Positions 1 to 11,447 of a DNA stretch of 64,000 bases are shown in pieces. Below the pieces are notes generated by a model. That model had not been told where the DNA came from. It saw only the letters and a list, made by a program, of their open reading frames with translations, and searched no databases. The position numbers and the translations under genes are program-made. The stretch is from Cyprinodon diabolis (lineage: Eukaryota; Chordata; Actinopteri; Cyprinodontiformes; Cyprinodontidae), in NCBI GenBank assembly GCA_030533445.1, contig CM060081.1:34794111-34858110 (forward strand), given 5' to 3'. Every line of letters starts with the position of its first letter. The first letter of the stretch is position 1.

Positions 1-1412
1 CATGCAGGAAACTGTCCATTTCCAACCAGTGCCCACTGTAAAACTCTTTAAAACTACATTTGTACCATAAATCAGCTCTTAGACTTTAGACTGAGTAAAA
101 AATAACAAAATTTCGTTTTGTTTACAAAAAAAAAACAAGGTGCAGAAAAACCACATTGATATGATCAGTTTGATGTAGGGGCGGAGTTGCGCTCTGCTCA
201 TCCTCTGCAGGAAGTACATGTACTCTTCTCACTTTATCATCTAAGCAGCTCTGCATTTCTTTCTTACTTTGACATTTTTCTGTCCCTTTACTTCTGTTTT
301 CAAATTGGTTTGTATCAGAACAATAATAACCTGACAAATTGTTATATACTGATGCTAACTGGAAAACACCATTGAACTTGACTCTGTTTAATTTAATATG
401 ATGTGAACAAATCAGCCTGAATTCACAATAATTCTTTTAATACTAGTTGATTGAGTTCACATTAGACTGTATAAAGTTTTATTTCAATAAACGTGTTTGC
501 TTTCACTGATAAATAAGTAAATTATCAGTTTATGCATTACTCTAGATAAAACTTGCAGTCAATATACTTGAGCACATTGCTGCAGATGGCAGATTTGTGT
601 TCAGACCTTGAAACACAAGTAAGGAATCTGAACACCCATTCAACTTTGTTAAATCTTTAGAAAGTGTAGGCAGAATACCACAGACTGAGAAAACATACAC
701 AGTTTAACCACAATGTTAAAACTTAAGCACCTTTCAGGTATTATGATCTTTGTGTAGTAAATTCTAAAATAAGACATATTGGACAAACTACAGCAGGAAC
801 AGCTTATTTCTAAAATCCTCAATGTATTTCTTTAGACTTTATTTTCATTTTACTGTTTTCTGTTCTCTCTCTGAACAAACAGCACATTGTTTGGTTGTTT
901 CTATCCTGTTGATGCTAAAGTTAAATAATTAAGTAATTCATAATTATTTGGCCACCTTGGTCTTAGGTAATTTTCTCATGAATTCTTTCTAAAATTAGTC
1001 TATCTATCAAGAATTTTTATGTTTTCTATTTTTGTCTCAAACTCCCTCGCCTGCTGCAGATAATTTGCATTCAGACCATGAAAGCCCTAATAGCCTACCA
1101 AGTATCACTCTGACATTCTGTGTGGTGATTCCACATATTATCAACTTTGAATAGCTATTTTTTATATTGTTTTCTGAATTTTTCACCCTCCAGTAAGTTA
1201 AAAGATGAGTACCCTCAATATGAAAAGTAGTGGTTATAAACAACACACGTTGTTGTGCAAAATTAAACTTCCATTTTTTTCTATCTTATATTTCATTCTA
1301 TTCCTTGAAGGTGTAGCAGGCCCTTTCCGTTTTTATCATTAGAGAAGGAGGAAAGAGATGGATGAACAATCTGATTATAGCACAGTATGTAATATCCAAG
1401 CTACTGTTTATC

Positions 1413-1414
<2 letters not shown>
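1..1414. other. AT-rich non-coding DNA
   Basis: I see no gene, RNA or recognisable repeat here. Its short open frames show no coding character. It is probably part of the long Kv4 intron. Confidence 0.5.

Positions 1415-1503
<89 letters not shown>
1415..1503. repeat. (AT)n microsatellite
   Basis: An uninterrupted AT dinucleotide tract of about 89 bases. Its length in the assembly may be unreliable. Confidence 0.95.
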
Positions 1504-1505
<2 letters not shown>

Positions 1506-2439
1506 AATAGAATACTAGATTATAATCTAGGGTCATTTGCATCTTTAAACACTAAAAAGAAAAACAAATGGAGCATTCAAATTAGATTGCAAATAGTCTG
1601 AGGCAGATATTTTCTTTCTCTCTGTATGTTTTTTATTTAAAGCACAGTCCTTCTATTTAAATTTTGATAGCATGCAAATTACATTTATTTCTCTGAGATG
1701 AACAGTTCAATAAATGACTTATTTTTGAATCCTTTAAAGTGGAATAAATAAGTTCTTATGCAAATTAAGAATGATGGTAAAGCATATGCAACAGCTTTCC
1801 ATCACGCAAGTATGATATTTATAAATGATTTATGCAGCCCTTCTGTTGAACATCTATCATGATTGTCCAGCTCTATGCTACTGAAGTCCATAATTGTCGC
1901 ATAATGAGCAACAACCTGTTTTATTTTACTGCCTGCTTGATGTTGAAATTAGTATACCGCTCAGCCGTTGCACATGATAAGTCAGCTCTTCAAAGTAAAT
2001 CCAATCTGTCCATCCAAAGTTTCCAAAGTTTTCAGGAATGCAGGAAGCTCTTCAATTTTTTAATTTGATGTTAAGATCTATAAACTAATTTCCCTGGTTG
2101 ATTCCAGTTGGGGATGATATCTTTATTTCACATCCAAGTTGAATTTAAATTGTTTTAAAGATCCATCTAGTTTTTTATTTGGATGTTGTTTTTCCACTTA
2201 CAAATGTTGCTTAATGATTCTGAAATTGCAGACATTACCAAAACTGCGCATCTCAGAAATGCAGAAAAAGAAAGATAAACAGTGTCATAGTTTAACAGAT
2301 TCGTAGTTTAACAAACCTCTCTGCAGTTTCTCGACTGTTACCCACTAAATACTCTATCCAGATAGTGTCTCACTATGACCAAGATCTAATAAATTAAAAA
2401 AGATTCCCAAGGAGTAAATCATGATAATCTAATTAAAAT
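1504..2439. other. AT-rich non-coding DNA
   Basis: Nothing recognisable is present between the microsatellite and the LINE remnant. Confidence 0.45.
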
Positions 2440-3575
2440 ACCTCCAATTGGGGAAAAAGTTAAAACGATTAAATGTGGTTTATTTAATATAAGATCTTAC
2501 TTCAAAAAGTCTGATAATTAATTAATTGATTTGTGATAATCACATGGATTTATGTTGCATTACAGAAACTTGGCTGCAGCAAGGGGATTATGTGAGGTTA
2601 AATGTGGCAACTCCTTCTAGTTATTAAAAATGTTCACATACCCTAAAATTCTGGGTGAGGAGGAGTAGCAATAATCTTTCGATTACTGATTACCCCAAAG
2701 ATAGTTAATAATTACAACTTTTTGAACATTTAACCCTTAGTTTCCTTCATCCACACTGCAAAGCAAGAAAACTTATTTTTGTAAGTTTGTATCGTCCACC
2801 AAGTTCTTACTCTGAATTTTAAGAGGAGTTTTTATAGTTCCTATCATATTTCGTGTTAAATACTGGCAGGGTCATCATAGTGGGGGATTTTAACAGCCAT
2901 GCTAACATTAAAGGTAATACCTTAATGCAGTCTTTAATGATAGCTTAAGGGCAGATTAGACTTCTGCACTCGCACACATCAAATGTTGCTTGGGTCTGGT
3001 CGCGAAACAGTTTTTCTGGTATGCTTCTACATCATTGGTCTGGAATTTCTAGGGACACACAGCAGTTTCCCAGAAAAATGCAAGAGTGAGCCTATTCGAG
3101 AACTCGCGAAAACTTCGGCCAATCGTCACAAGACCTACGGCAGTGTCAGCAGGAGTGTTTATCTTCCAAAAAAACAATGCCGCATCTGCAAGATATCAGG
3201 GTCACGGAGATGCATCTAGAGTTGCTAGACATCAAAGAGGAACAGCTTCTGTTAATGTAGTTGGCAAAAAGACAAAGGAGAACGTGTACTGTAGGTTGAA
3301 CCCCAGTCAGCCTTGGCATATGGCCGATCATAAATATAATGGTCTGCTTGAGGTTTCTTCCTGTTAAAAGGGAGTTTTTCCTCTCCACTGTCACCAAAAC
3401 CATGCTTAGTGTGAGGGACTGCCTTCGAGTCATTCAGTTGATGCAATCAACTGGTTTTCCTTTCAATCCTTTCAATCAATTTGACTGTATGAGCTGGTGA
3501 ACTGTAAAGTGCCTTGAGATGACATGTTGTGAATTGGCGCTATATAAATAAACTGAATTGAATTGAATTAAACAT
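2440..3575 (+). pseudogene. degenerate L2-type LINE (endonuclease piece and 3' tail)
   Basis: The translated + strand shows apurinic endonuclease motifs of a non-LTR retrotransposon: KCGLFNIRS near 2470, CITETWLQQGDYVRLN at about 2556-2605, and VGDFNSHA at about 2881-2902. These are broken by stops and frameshifts. From about 3320 the sequence becomes the 3' tail common in teleost L2-type LINEs: a TTTCTTCCTGTTAAAAGGGA block, then GCCTTGAGATGACATG, then a TGAAT/TTGAA-type tail ending near 3570. The reverse transcriptase is absent, so this is an internally deleted, dead copy. The L2 assignment rests on remembered tail sequence. Confidence 0.6.
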
Positions 3576-3896
3576 GAATAATAATTATTAACTAGTCACT
3601 TGAAAAGCTTTCTTCATCTCTAAGAAAGAAAGAGTAAAGCTTCAAACTCAACTGGAAAAGTACACCACTGGTTAAGGTGTGCTGCTGGAGATTAAGCTGC
3701 TTCTACTGTGAAGCCATTCGATTTACTTTACATATAACGATCTTTATCTAAAAAAATGCATTGAACTGTGATAAGTAAATAATATAAAAAAAAAAGTTAT
3801 TTTCTTAATAATATCCTAATCCAAGAATGGTAAAGTAATTTATTTTAAAAATACATTATGTTATAGGATGCACACAAGTTTTGGAGGATTTTGGGA

Positions 3897-3904
3897 ATAT
3901 GAAG
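3897..3904. repeat. 8-bp target-site duplication (ATATGAAG), left copy
   Basis: ATATGAAG occurs immediately before the hAT element and again at 4881-4888 immediately after it. An exact 8-bp duplication is the hallmark of hAT insertion. Confidence 0.9.
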
Positions 3905-4880
3905 TAGGGCTGGGCGATAATTCAATAACGATATATATCGATCGATAGACGTGTGGCGCAATAGAAAAAAAGAGGGTCGATAAAAGTTCGATAAAAAAGA
4001 AACACAGTTTTCCTTCCTTCTCACTGTAGCCTAGCATGTAGGTTTATGCTGGTCACTACTTCCTCCCAACCAATCACAATCGCGGACCCAGGCACGCCGT
4101 CACCAAGCGCCGCCCTCTCAAACCACAACACAGAGCACATGAAGATGTCGCAGCAAGGAGAGGCGGAGGAAATTGTTTCAAAGAAGGGTTTTTGTAGTTC
4201 GGCAGTCTGGCAGTATTTCGGTCATGGCAAGTCGGACAAAAAACAAACCACAGTCATCTGTAAAATGTGTAGGGAACCAGTGAAAACCAAGTCTGATAAC
4301 ACAACCAACTTTTTTTTTTTTTTTATCATCTCAGCCGCTCACACCCGCAGGAGTACGAGCTGTGTAGGCCCCGGCGCGGCTCTCCTCCGAGGAATCTTCG
4401 TGAATTTCAGGAAAATATATATATATTTTCAGCTCTGGGCAGTTTCCCACGTAGTTCTAACAATTGAGAGAAAAATGCTGAGGGGCCAGAAACTTCAAAG
4501 TAATAACTCAGGTTAAAGCAGGAAACGGGGGCGGCGGCGGCCGGGGGAGGGGCATTTATTTATTTGTTATATTTATTTTGGTCACTTTTCTGGTCACTAT
4601 AGTTTATTCTTTGTCAGTATTTAATAACATAACCCAGGTCTCTTAAGTTATTTTTCTTTAAAACAATTATGTTATGGTTAAAAAAGTTGGTTAAATAAAG
4701 ATTTAATTCGAAGTCTGTGTTTGTATTTTTTATTAAAATTAAATCATTTAGCAATATTATAAAAAGTCCAGGCAGAGCTGCACATAAAATATGGTTTCAA
4801 ATCTTTTCAATAATTATCGATATCGATCAATATGCATTTTTTTTTATCGATAAGCTTTTTTTCTATATCGCCCAGCCCTA
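3905..4880 (+). mobile_element. non-autonomous hAT element with a BED-finger remnant
   Basis: The element is 976 bp and begins TAGGGCTGGGCGAT, with the complementary ATCGCCCAGCCCTA at its right end. Both flanks carry ATATGAAG. These ends and the 8-bp duplication identify it as hAT. Inside is the start of a BED zinc-finger reading frame (4139-4308), after which only T-rich, GC-rich and AT-rich filler follows. The DDE/RNase H-like transposase domain is missing, so it would need a transposase supplied in trans. Confidence 0.88.
4139..4308 (+). pseudogene. N-terminal BED zinc-finger fragment of a hAT (ZBED-like) transposase
   Basis: The open frame from the ATG at 4139 reads MKMSQQGEAEEIVSKKG followed by SAVWQYFGHGKSDKKQTTV and ICKMCREPVKTKSDNTTN. 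The aromatic W..YF, the CxxC pair and the NTTN block are typical of ZBED-type BED fingers. The His-x-His half of the finger is lost in a poly-T stretch at about 4310-4324, so the finger is incomplete and the protein is not functional. Confidence 0.75.
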
Positions 4881-4888
4881 ATATGAAG

Positions 4889-5528
4889 CTTACATTTATT
4901 TCCTTCACAGCCTCAATAATCTCTATAGTTCAGTTTCCATAACAAATGTACACAAAACTATGTCGATATTATAATAACTTTTTAAAATGAGAATTTCTGA
5001 AATTGCAGTATTTCAATTAACAAACAAATAAAAAATGTATTGCATTTAAATCTGTTTGCTCATGCGACAACTGAAAACAACATATATCTGTGTGCAGGCA
5101 TTTCTTATGTAAACACATGAGATACGCTTACATATTTCAGCCACGGTCTAGTGAGCGCTATCATCCTTCAACTGCTTCTGATCTTCTTCTTTGTCATTTT
5201 ACAAACCTGCAAGGTCCAGTTGCAGATCACATGATTTGTGTGATGCAAAAAAGTGTTTGCAAAATAAAATAATTTCAATACTACTGACATGGTGCTGCCA
5301 CCAGTAGATTTCTCCATAAATATTGTGTTCAGTGTGATTTGATGCAATAGAATGTTGCATAAATGTGAAATATTTCTTACTGTGTTTGATTTGACCAGAC
5401 CTTTCCCTTCAACTTAACTGTGTCCCTGTATTCTAACATGTGGCAACAATTAAATCGCTTTATTCAAAAATCAAGACGCTTTCAACTAAAAATTATTATG
5501 CTTGATTTAAGATGACTAAAGACACATA
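4889..5528. other. non-coding DNA between hAT and Tc1 elements
   Basis: No gene or repeat recognised. Confidence 0.45.
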
Positions 5529-5530
5529 TA

Positions 5531-7135
5531 CAGTGGGGCAAAAAAGTATTTAGTCAGCCACCAGTAGTGCAAGTTCTCCCACTCAAAAAGATGAGAGAGG
5601 CCGGTAATTTTCATCATAGATATACCTCAACTATGAGAGACAAAATGAGAAAAAAAAATCCAGAAAATCACATTGTCTGATTTTTAAAGAATTTATTTGC
5701 AAAATATGGTGGAAAATAAGCATTTGGTCAATAACAAAAGTTCATCTCAATACTTTGTTATATACAATTTGTTGGCAATGACAGAGATCAAACGTTTTCT
5801 GTAAGTCTTCACAAGGTTTTCACACACTGTTGCTGGTATTTTGGCCCATTCCTCCATGCAGATCTCCTCTAGAGCAGTGATGTTCTGGGGCTGTCGCTGG
5901 GCAACACAGACTTTCAACTCCCTCCAAAGATTTTCTATGGGGTTGAGATCTGGAGACTGGCTAGGCCACTCCAGGACCTTGAAATGCTTCTTACGAAGCC
6001 ACTCCTTCGTTACCCGGGCGGTGTGTTTGGGATCATTGTCATGCTGAAAGACCCAGCCACGTTTCATCTTCAATGCCCTTGCTGATGGAAGGAGGTTTTC
6101 ACTCAAAATTTGACGATACATGGCCCCGTTCATTCTTTCCTTCACACGGATCAGTCGTCCTGGTCCCTTAGCAGAAAAACAGCCCCAAAGCATGATGTTT
6201 CCACCCCCATGCTTCACTGTAGGTATGGTGTTCTTTGGATGCAACTCAGCATTCTCTCTCCTCCAAACACGACAAGTAGAGTTTTTACCAAAAAGTTCTA
6301 TTTTGGTTTCATCTGACCATATGATATTCTCCCAGTCATCGTCTGGATCATCCAAATGCTCTCTAGCAAACTTGAGACGGGCCTTGACATGTACTGGCTT
6401 AAGCAGGGGGACACGTCTGGCACTGCAGGATTTGAGTCCCTGGCGGCGTAGTGTGCTACTGATGGTAGCCTTTGTTACTTTGGTCCCAGCTCTCTGCAGG
6501 TCATTCACTAGGTCCCCCCGTGTGGTTCTGGGATTTTTACTCACCGTTCTTGTGATCATTTTGACCCCACGGGGTGAGATCTTGCATGGAGCCCCAGATC
6601 GAGGAAGATTATCAGTGGTCTTGTATGTTTTCCATTTTCTAATAATCGATCCCACAGTTGATTTCTTCACACCAAGCTGTTTACCTATTGCAGATTCAGA
6701 CTTCCCAGCCTGGTGCAGGTCTATAATTTTGTTTCGGGTGTCCTTTGACAACTCTCTAGTTTTGGCCATGGTGGAGTTTAGAGTGTGACTGTTTGAGGTT
6801 GTGGACAGGTGTGTTTTATACCGATAACGGGTTCAAACAGGTGCCATTAATGAAGGTAACGAGTGGAGGACAGAGGAGCCTCTTACAGAAGAAGTTACAG
6901 GTCTGTGAGAGCCAGAAATCTTGCTTGTTTGTAACTGACCAAATACTTATTTTCCACCATATTTTGCAAATAAATTCTTTAAAAATCAGACAATGTGATT
7001 TTCTGGATTTTTTTTTCTCATTTTGTCTCTCATAGTTGAGGTATATCTATGATGAAAATTACCGGCCTCTCCTATCTTTTTGAGTGGGAGAACTTGCACT
7101 ATTGGTGACTGACTAAATACTTTTTTGCCCCACTG
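5531..7135 (-). mobile_element. Tc1/mariner element with long terminal inverted repeats, apparently complete
   Basis: The element is 1605 bp, bounded by TA on both sides (5529-5530 and 7136-7137). The terminal inverted repeats of about 205 bp (5531-5736 and 6930-7135) start CAGTGGGGCAAAAAAGTA and differ at only a few positions. A complete transposase frame lies between them on the minus strand. Long IRs of this kind resemble the IR/DR class of fish Tc1 elements such as Sleeping Beauty, Frog Prince and Passport. The near-identical ends and open frame suggest a recent insertion. Confidence 0.95.
5747..6769 (-). CDS. Tc1-like transposase, 340 aa, intact frame
   Basis: This DD34E transposase would cut and paste the surrounding element at TA sites. 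It has two N-terminal helix-turn-helix (paired-like) DNA-binding regions (about 1-110) with a basic linker, then a catalytic domain with D153 in [11 protein letters not shown]244 in [10 protein letters not shown] and E279 in [11 protein letters not shown]. The spacing between the second D and the E is 34 residues. The length matches the 340 aa usual for fish Tc1 transposases. The C-terminus reads [10 protein letters not shown]. There is no stop or frameshift, so it may encode active enzyme, though single substitutions could still inactivate it. It lies in the Kv4 intron in the same orientation as the gene. Confidence 0.93.
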   Translation of the reverse strand: MAKTRELSKDTRNKIIDLHQAGKSESAIGKQLGVKKSTVGSIIRKWKTYKTTDNLPRSGAPCKISPRGVKMITRTVSKNPRTTRGDLVNDLQRAGTKVTKATISSTLRRQGLKSCSARRVPLLKPVHVKARLKFAREHLDDPDDDWENIIWSDETKIELFGKNSTCRVWRRENAELHPKNTIPTVKHGGGNIMLWGCFSAKGPGRLIRVKERMNGAMYRQILSENLLPSARALKMKRGWVFQHDNDPKHTARVTKEWLRKKHFKVLEWPSQSPDLNPIENLWRELKVCVAQRQPQNITALEEICMEEWAKIPATVCENLVKTYRKRLISVIANKLYITKY

Positions 7136-7137
7136 TA

Positions 7138-8477
7138 TCATGTAAATTCTTTTGTAAAAATAAAAAATGTAGACTTTAACTTTTAGTTCACCAAAACACA
7201 ATGAAAGTTTGAGTTGCAACCTGTCAAAATGTAAAAAGGTCCAAATGGTTGATATCTGTGCAAAAAGTTGTTGAGAAAGCATCAAACTGTATAAGAAGGA
7301 AAGAAAGAAGGAAAAAAAATATAACTAGAGGACAAATATTTGAACTAATTTGAGATGAATATGCTAGTTTTGATCGAATCATTAAGCTAAAGTAAAAATC
7401 TAAAAACAGTTTGATTCTCAAAGTATGGTATTTCCAAAGGTAGCCTTACAGATCATCATTACGGTGAGCCTAATTCTATGATACTCGGTCAAAATATTAA
7501 CATTAACACAGCAAACACCAAAAATGCATATGGTTTTTTGGATCAGTATAAAAAAAGACAAAATCTTGAAATGTGTAAAACGTAATAGTTTAGGGGTTCT
7601 TGTACTAGCTGGCAGCTTATGACATAACACATTTAATTTGATGAATGTATGAAAGGGAAGTAGCTGAAGATGTGAGGGGGGAAAAAAATCCCACAACCAA
7701 TGTTTCTTCTATACAATGTGTAACAGGAAAAATATCCTTTTAGGCTTTGACCAAACACTAAATAAAAGCTAAAGGGCAATCTAAAAAAGGATTTCTCCAT
7801 TACCAAGATATTTTAAGTAACGTTTTCTTGAAAATTAAAGCATCCAATCTGATAGATGGATCTCCATACATCAACAGTATTCACTAAATAAACAGATCTA
7901 CAGAAGAGTCGCCTTAGTTCTGAGATATCTGTATAATTATTATCAAAAGCAGCTTATTCACTTCAGCAGGGATGTTGACGTGGCCTCTGTTTGGCCAGAT
8001 AACAATTCGTATCGGAGTCTTTCATGATTTCTTAGACTGTGTTAGAAAAGCAGCAACTCTGTTTACTTATCTCCAAAAGCAAAAGTGCAAAAGTATGTTT
8101 TCCATGCCACATTTCTGTTTGTTTGCTTTTTGTTGGCCTCAACAAGATTATGCAAAACTGATTCTGGCAAATTTCATAAAACCTTGGGGAGTGGTGGAAC
8201 ATAGACAGATGGAGGACAGCGCTCTGTAAGTACTTTACACTATAATCAAACATCCAGTGCAGCTGTGGAAGTTCTAAGGAGGCATCCATTTTAAGTGGTA
8301 TGTGAAGATTTGAATTTTGTCAGTAATTTATTTAAGATCTGAATTTGTGAAAAAAAAAACGCAGTTAAATTTAAATTTAACTGAGGATTCATTCTTTCTC
8401 AGAGAAAACTTTTTAGAATATAATCACTGACTGGACAATTTGTCAAACCTTAAAGCAAAGAGGAAACAGGAGCAGAT
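7138..8477. other. non-coding DNA
   Basis: No gene is recognised. A perfect 22-bp palindrome lies at 8362-8383 (CAGTTAAATTT and its mirror complement). Confidence 0.45.
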
Positions 8478-8583
8478 AACCATACTGGATGCCACTACGG
8501 TAAGAAGAGGAAACTGAGGCTACAGGGAGCGCCAGCTCCACAGACAATAACAGATTGCAGAAACATTTGCCTGGTTGGGGAAC
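8478..8583 (+). pseudogene. relic fragment of a Tc1 element (family of the 14.3-kb copy)
   Basis: About 100 bases align with the middle of the transposase gene at about 14815-14920. Shared blocks are GGATGCCACT (GGGTGCCACT there), GAGGAAACTGAGGCTACA (CAGGAAACTGAGGCTACA there) and TTGCCTGGTTGGGGAAC (TTGCCTGGTCTGATGAG there). It is short, mutated and lacks ends, so it is an old fragment. Confidence 0.55.
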
Positions 8584-11275
8584 TCTTAAATTTTATATTA
8601 AAAAAATTTAACATATATTCACATTTGATTATTATTGATTATTTGATTGATTAGAACAAATAATGTGCAAAAAAGGTTGATATTCTTAACCTTCCCTGCG
8701 TTGTAGCCTGTATGAATAAGGTAGAGCACTGTGGCATATAATAGTATTTTGGGTCATTCTTCTCTACAGAAATGAAGTGACACCAACTGCAGGATCTCTC
8801 TGCCTTTGAGGAAAAGCAAGCCAAAGTAAGCAAAGCTCAGACAAACGTGAGATAGTTTTAATGGCTACATAATGAAGAACATTGTTACCTGAGGTATTAA
8901 ATTAAGCATTTTTTTCTCATCTGCAAATCTTAAGACAAAGAAAACAGGTAATGTCTTTCTACATTAAGTCAGTAGTTATTTCAAGGCTGAAACAGAAAAG
9001 ATCATCATTAAAGCCCACACTTTTAGACAGAGGAAGAATAATAAGGGAAACAATCAGGCTGGCTGTGAGTGAAGTTGTGTCCATCGCCTTTAGCAGCTAC
9101 AAACAGCGGGCGATTGAATATAGTACCCAGTACTATATTAACGAGAGGAGGGTGTAAATGAAGCATGTTTTTATTATATTTATGATCAGGCTGTGTATAA
9201 TTATTTGCAATCCATGCCAACAAATTGCCTTGGATAGAGTTTATTTTCACAAATGTTTGTAATTAAGTAAGGCAAGCTTTTCCAACCAAAGCATAAGCAA
9301 ACAATGTAGTTATGTCAAAAAAAGAAGAACTGTTTGTTCCATATTTTACATTTTATATGTTTTTTTTTTTTTTTTGGTTTTAGGAATATAGCTAACTGTG
9401 TTTCCACCCCCCTAAATACCCCCATTAACAAGATTTAGCCTTTTACTAGATATCTTTCATTAATTTATTTAAATTCTTTAATGCGTTCCTTATGCAATAC
9501 CCTTGAAGTGAGAGAGAGGCAGCTGCTCCTGCAGGCGAGAGCCGTTTAACTTTGGGAAAAATGGTGATAGCTAATTAGTCAGGTGTTGATGAGTCTCCAG
9601 GATTGATTGACAGGTGGCATCACATCAGGTGAAACTGAGTCAATTTTTATAGGCCATTTTAGCCATATTTTTTTTCTAGCTCTGCTGGCTTTTTTGGCCA
9701 AGCTTTATCTTCACAGCTCAGGTCATCAAGTAACTTGAATATTTTTTTATAATGTTCTTGTTTTGTGAATTGCATCAGTCCCTCGAGCAGAAAACTTCCT
9801 TACAGCAAGATGCAACCATCCCTGCACTTAATAAATCTATCTTAGTTTTACAAAACCACAGAACATTACTCTAAATATTATAGGACTTTGTTATTGAGTG
9901 CATTTACACACCGTAATCTGGCTTTTTATATTGCCTTTAGAGTAATGGCTTCTTCCTGTCTAAGTAGCTCTTAAGAACACGTCAGCAGAGGACTTGTTTT
10001 ACTGTGGATAATGGCTCTCTCCTGCTGGGTGCAGCCATTATCCACACTAGGTGTTCTTTGGATAATTTTTTCCCCCTTAGCTTGATTCATAGATTTTGAA
10101 TTAAAGAAAATGTAATCCTTGGTAAAGGGCATCCATCTCCTTCCTCAGTAGTGTAATGGCTAGAAATTTAGATGGTGTTTATGCTTGATCAGAGTTGTTT
10201 GATGAATTACTATTCACCCTCAGGTAAACAAGGAATATTTTGGACTAATGTTTTGAATTATAACAATAAACTTAAAAAAGCCATATCCTTAACCTCTGAG
10301 CTTTCCAAAAGATGTAGTAATCCTAGCATAAAAAATATCTGAAATGAAAGAAAAAAAAAACTTTATATTTCTCACTTCTAATGTTGACCTATTTATAATT
10401 ATTTGGAGATCCAAACTGATAAAAAACAAATATTTTTTATTGAATGTGAGAATGTGAAAAAAAAATTGTATTTTGTGTTTTGATGATATTGTACAGAATA
10501 CAAAACATCAATGTACCAGACAGCAATTCAAAGCGATTTTTCTGTGAAATTAGCTGACAACACTCCTTTAAATAACATTAAAAAAAATCCTCCGATATCA
10601 TTTATCCTTTTGTTCAACGAAAACTAACCTTTTGGTTTTATTATAGGCAGTAGCAATCTGGAAAACCCATCTATGTCATTTTAACATGCCTTTCCTCTCC
10701 TCTGCTTGTTTCAGTGTCACTGTTGGCTCCACTTTTGACTCAGACATTTTCTTAAACACAGCTGGAGACATTAATCAGCAAAATCAGGTCAGGCAGTCCG
10801 TCTTCTCCCCGGCCTTTTATGGCCATACTTAATGACTGCCTCTTGTGACATTTGGCCTTGCATACACTTAGATGTCACACTTCTAAAGAGTAAACAGTTA
10901 CAGGAACTTCCTTTTAATAAAGTTATGGTCAGGTAGGAATATTAATATGATGTGCAGTAAGAGCTTTACACCATCATTTACTGCAGTTGATCTTCGGCAT
11001 TTGTTAGAATTCATGTGATGCAATTGATATTAGGTGATATTGCAAACAAAACAGATTAAAGAAAAAAAAGATAAAAACCAGAAAGTTGTTCAAGACTACT
11101 TATAAATTATCCACATAAGCTTGCTATTCCAAGTGTCCTGAGTGGGTAGCGTCCATAATTTACTCGAAACGAAGTCATTTAGAATGTTTTTAGAGCATAA
11201 ACAGTAGTGTATAGGATTTCCTAAAAGCGCGCGCCTGCGAGTTCATGAGTCTACGGAAACTGCGGCAGACCAAAC
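8584..11275. other. non-coding intronic DNA
   Basis: No gene is found. A hairpin with 14-bp perfect arms lies at 10003-10046 (arm TGTGGATAATGGCT, 16-base loop). Confidence 0.45.
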
Positions 11276-11447
11276 CAGATGAAAGTGCGCATTCAGCGTC
11301 TGCTCTGCCGATAATGCAAGCTTAGAAGAAGAAATGTGCTGTTTACCTGTGCAAAGAAAGAAACAACGAAAGAAAAATGTCTGAGGACTTCAGTGTTGAG
11401 GAAGAGCATTATTGGCACAGCAGACGCTGAATGCGCACTTTCATCTG
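11276..11447. repeat. long inverted repeat (42-bp arms)
   Basis: Arms at 11276-11317 and 11406-11447 are reverse complements with only 2 mismatches in 42; the first 29 positions match perfectly. They are GC-rich relative to the neighbourhood, with an 88-base spacer. No target duplication is obvious. It could be a small MITE or a hairpin RNA source; its nature is unknown. Confidence 0.8.

Noticed and set aside
1362..1601. Open frames made of Tyr-Ile repeats across (TA)n tracts, here and at 13975-14341, 15394-15777 and 19991-20209
   Set aside because: They are microsatellite artefacts with no coding meaning.
6120..6788. 222-codon + strand frame opposite the 5.7-kb transposase
   Set aside because: It is the antisense shadow of a clear transposase gene; the same holds for the + strand frames at 23903-24701.
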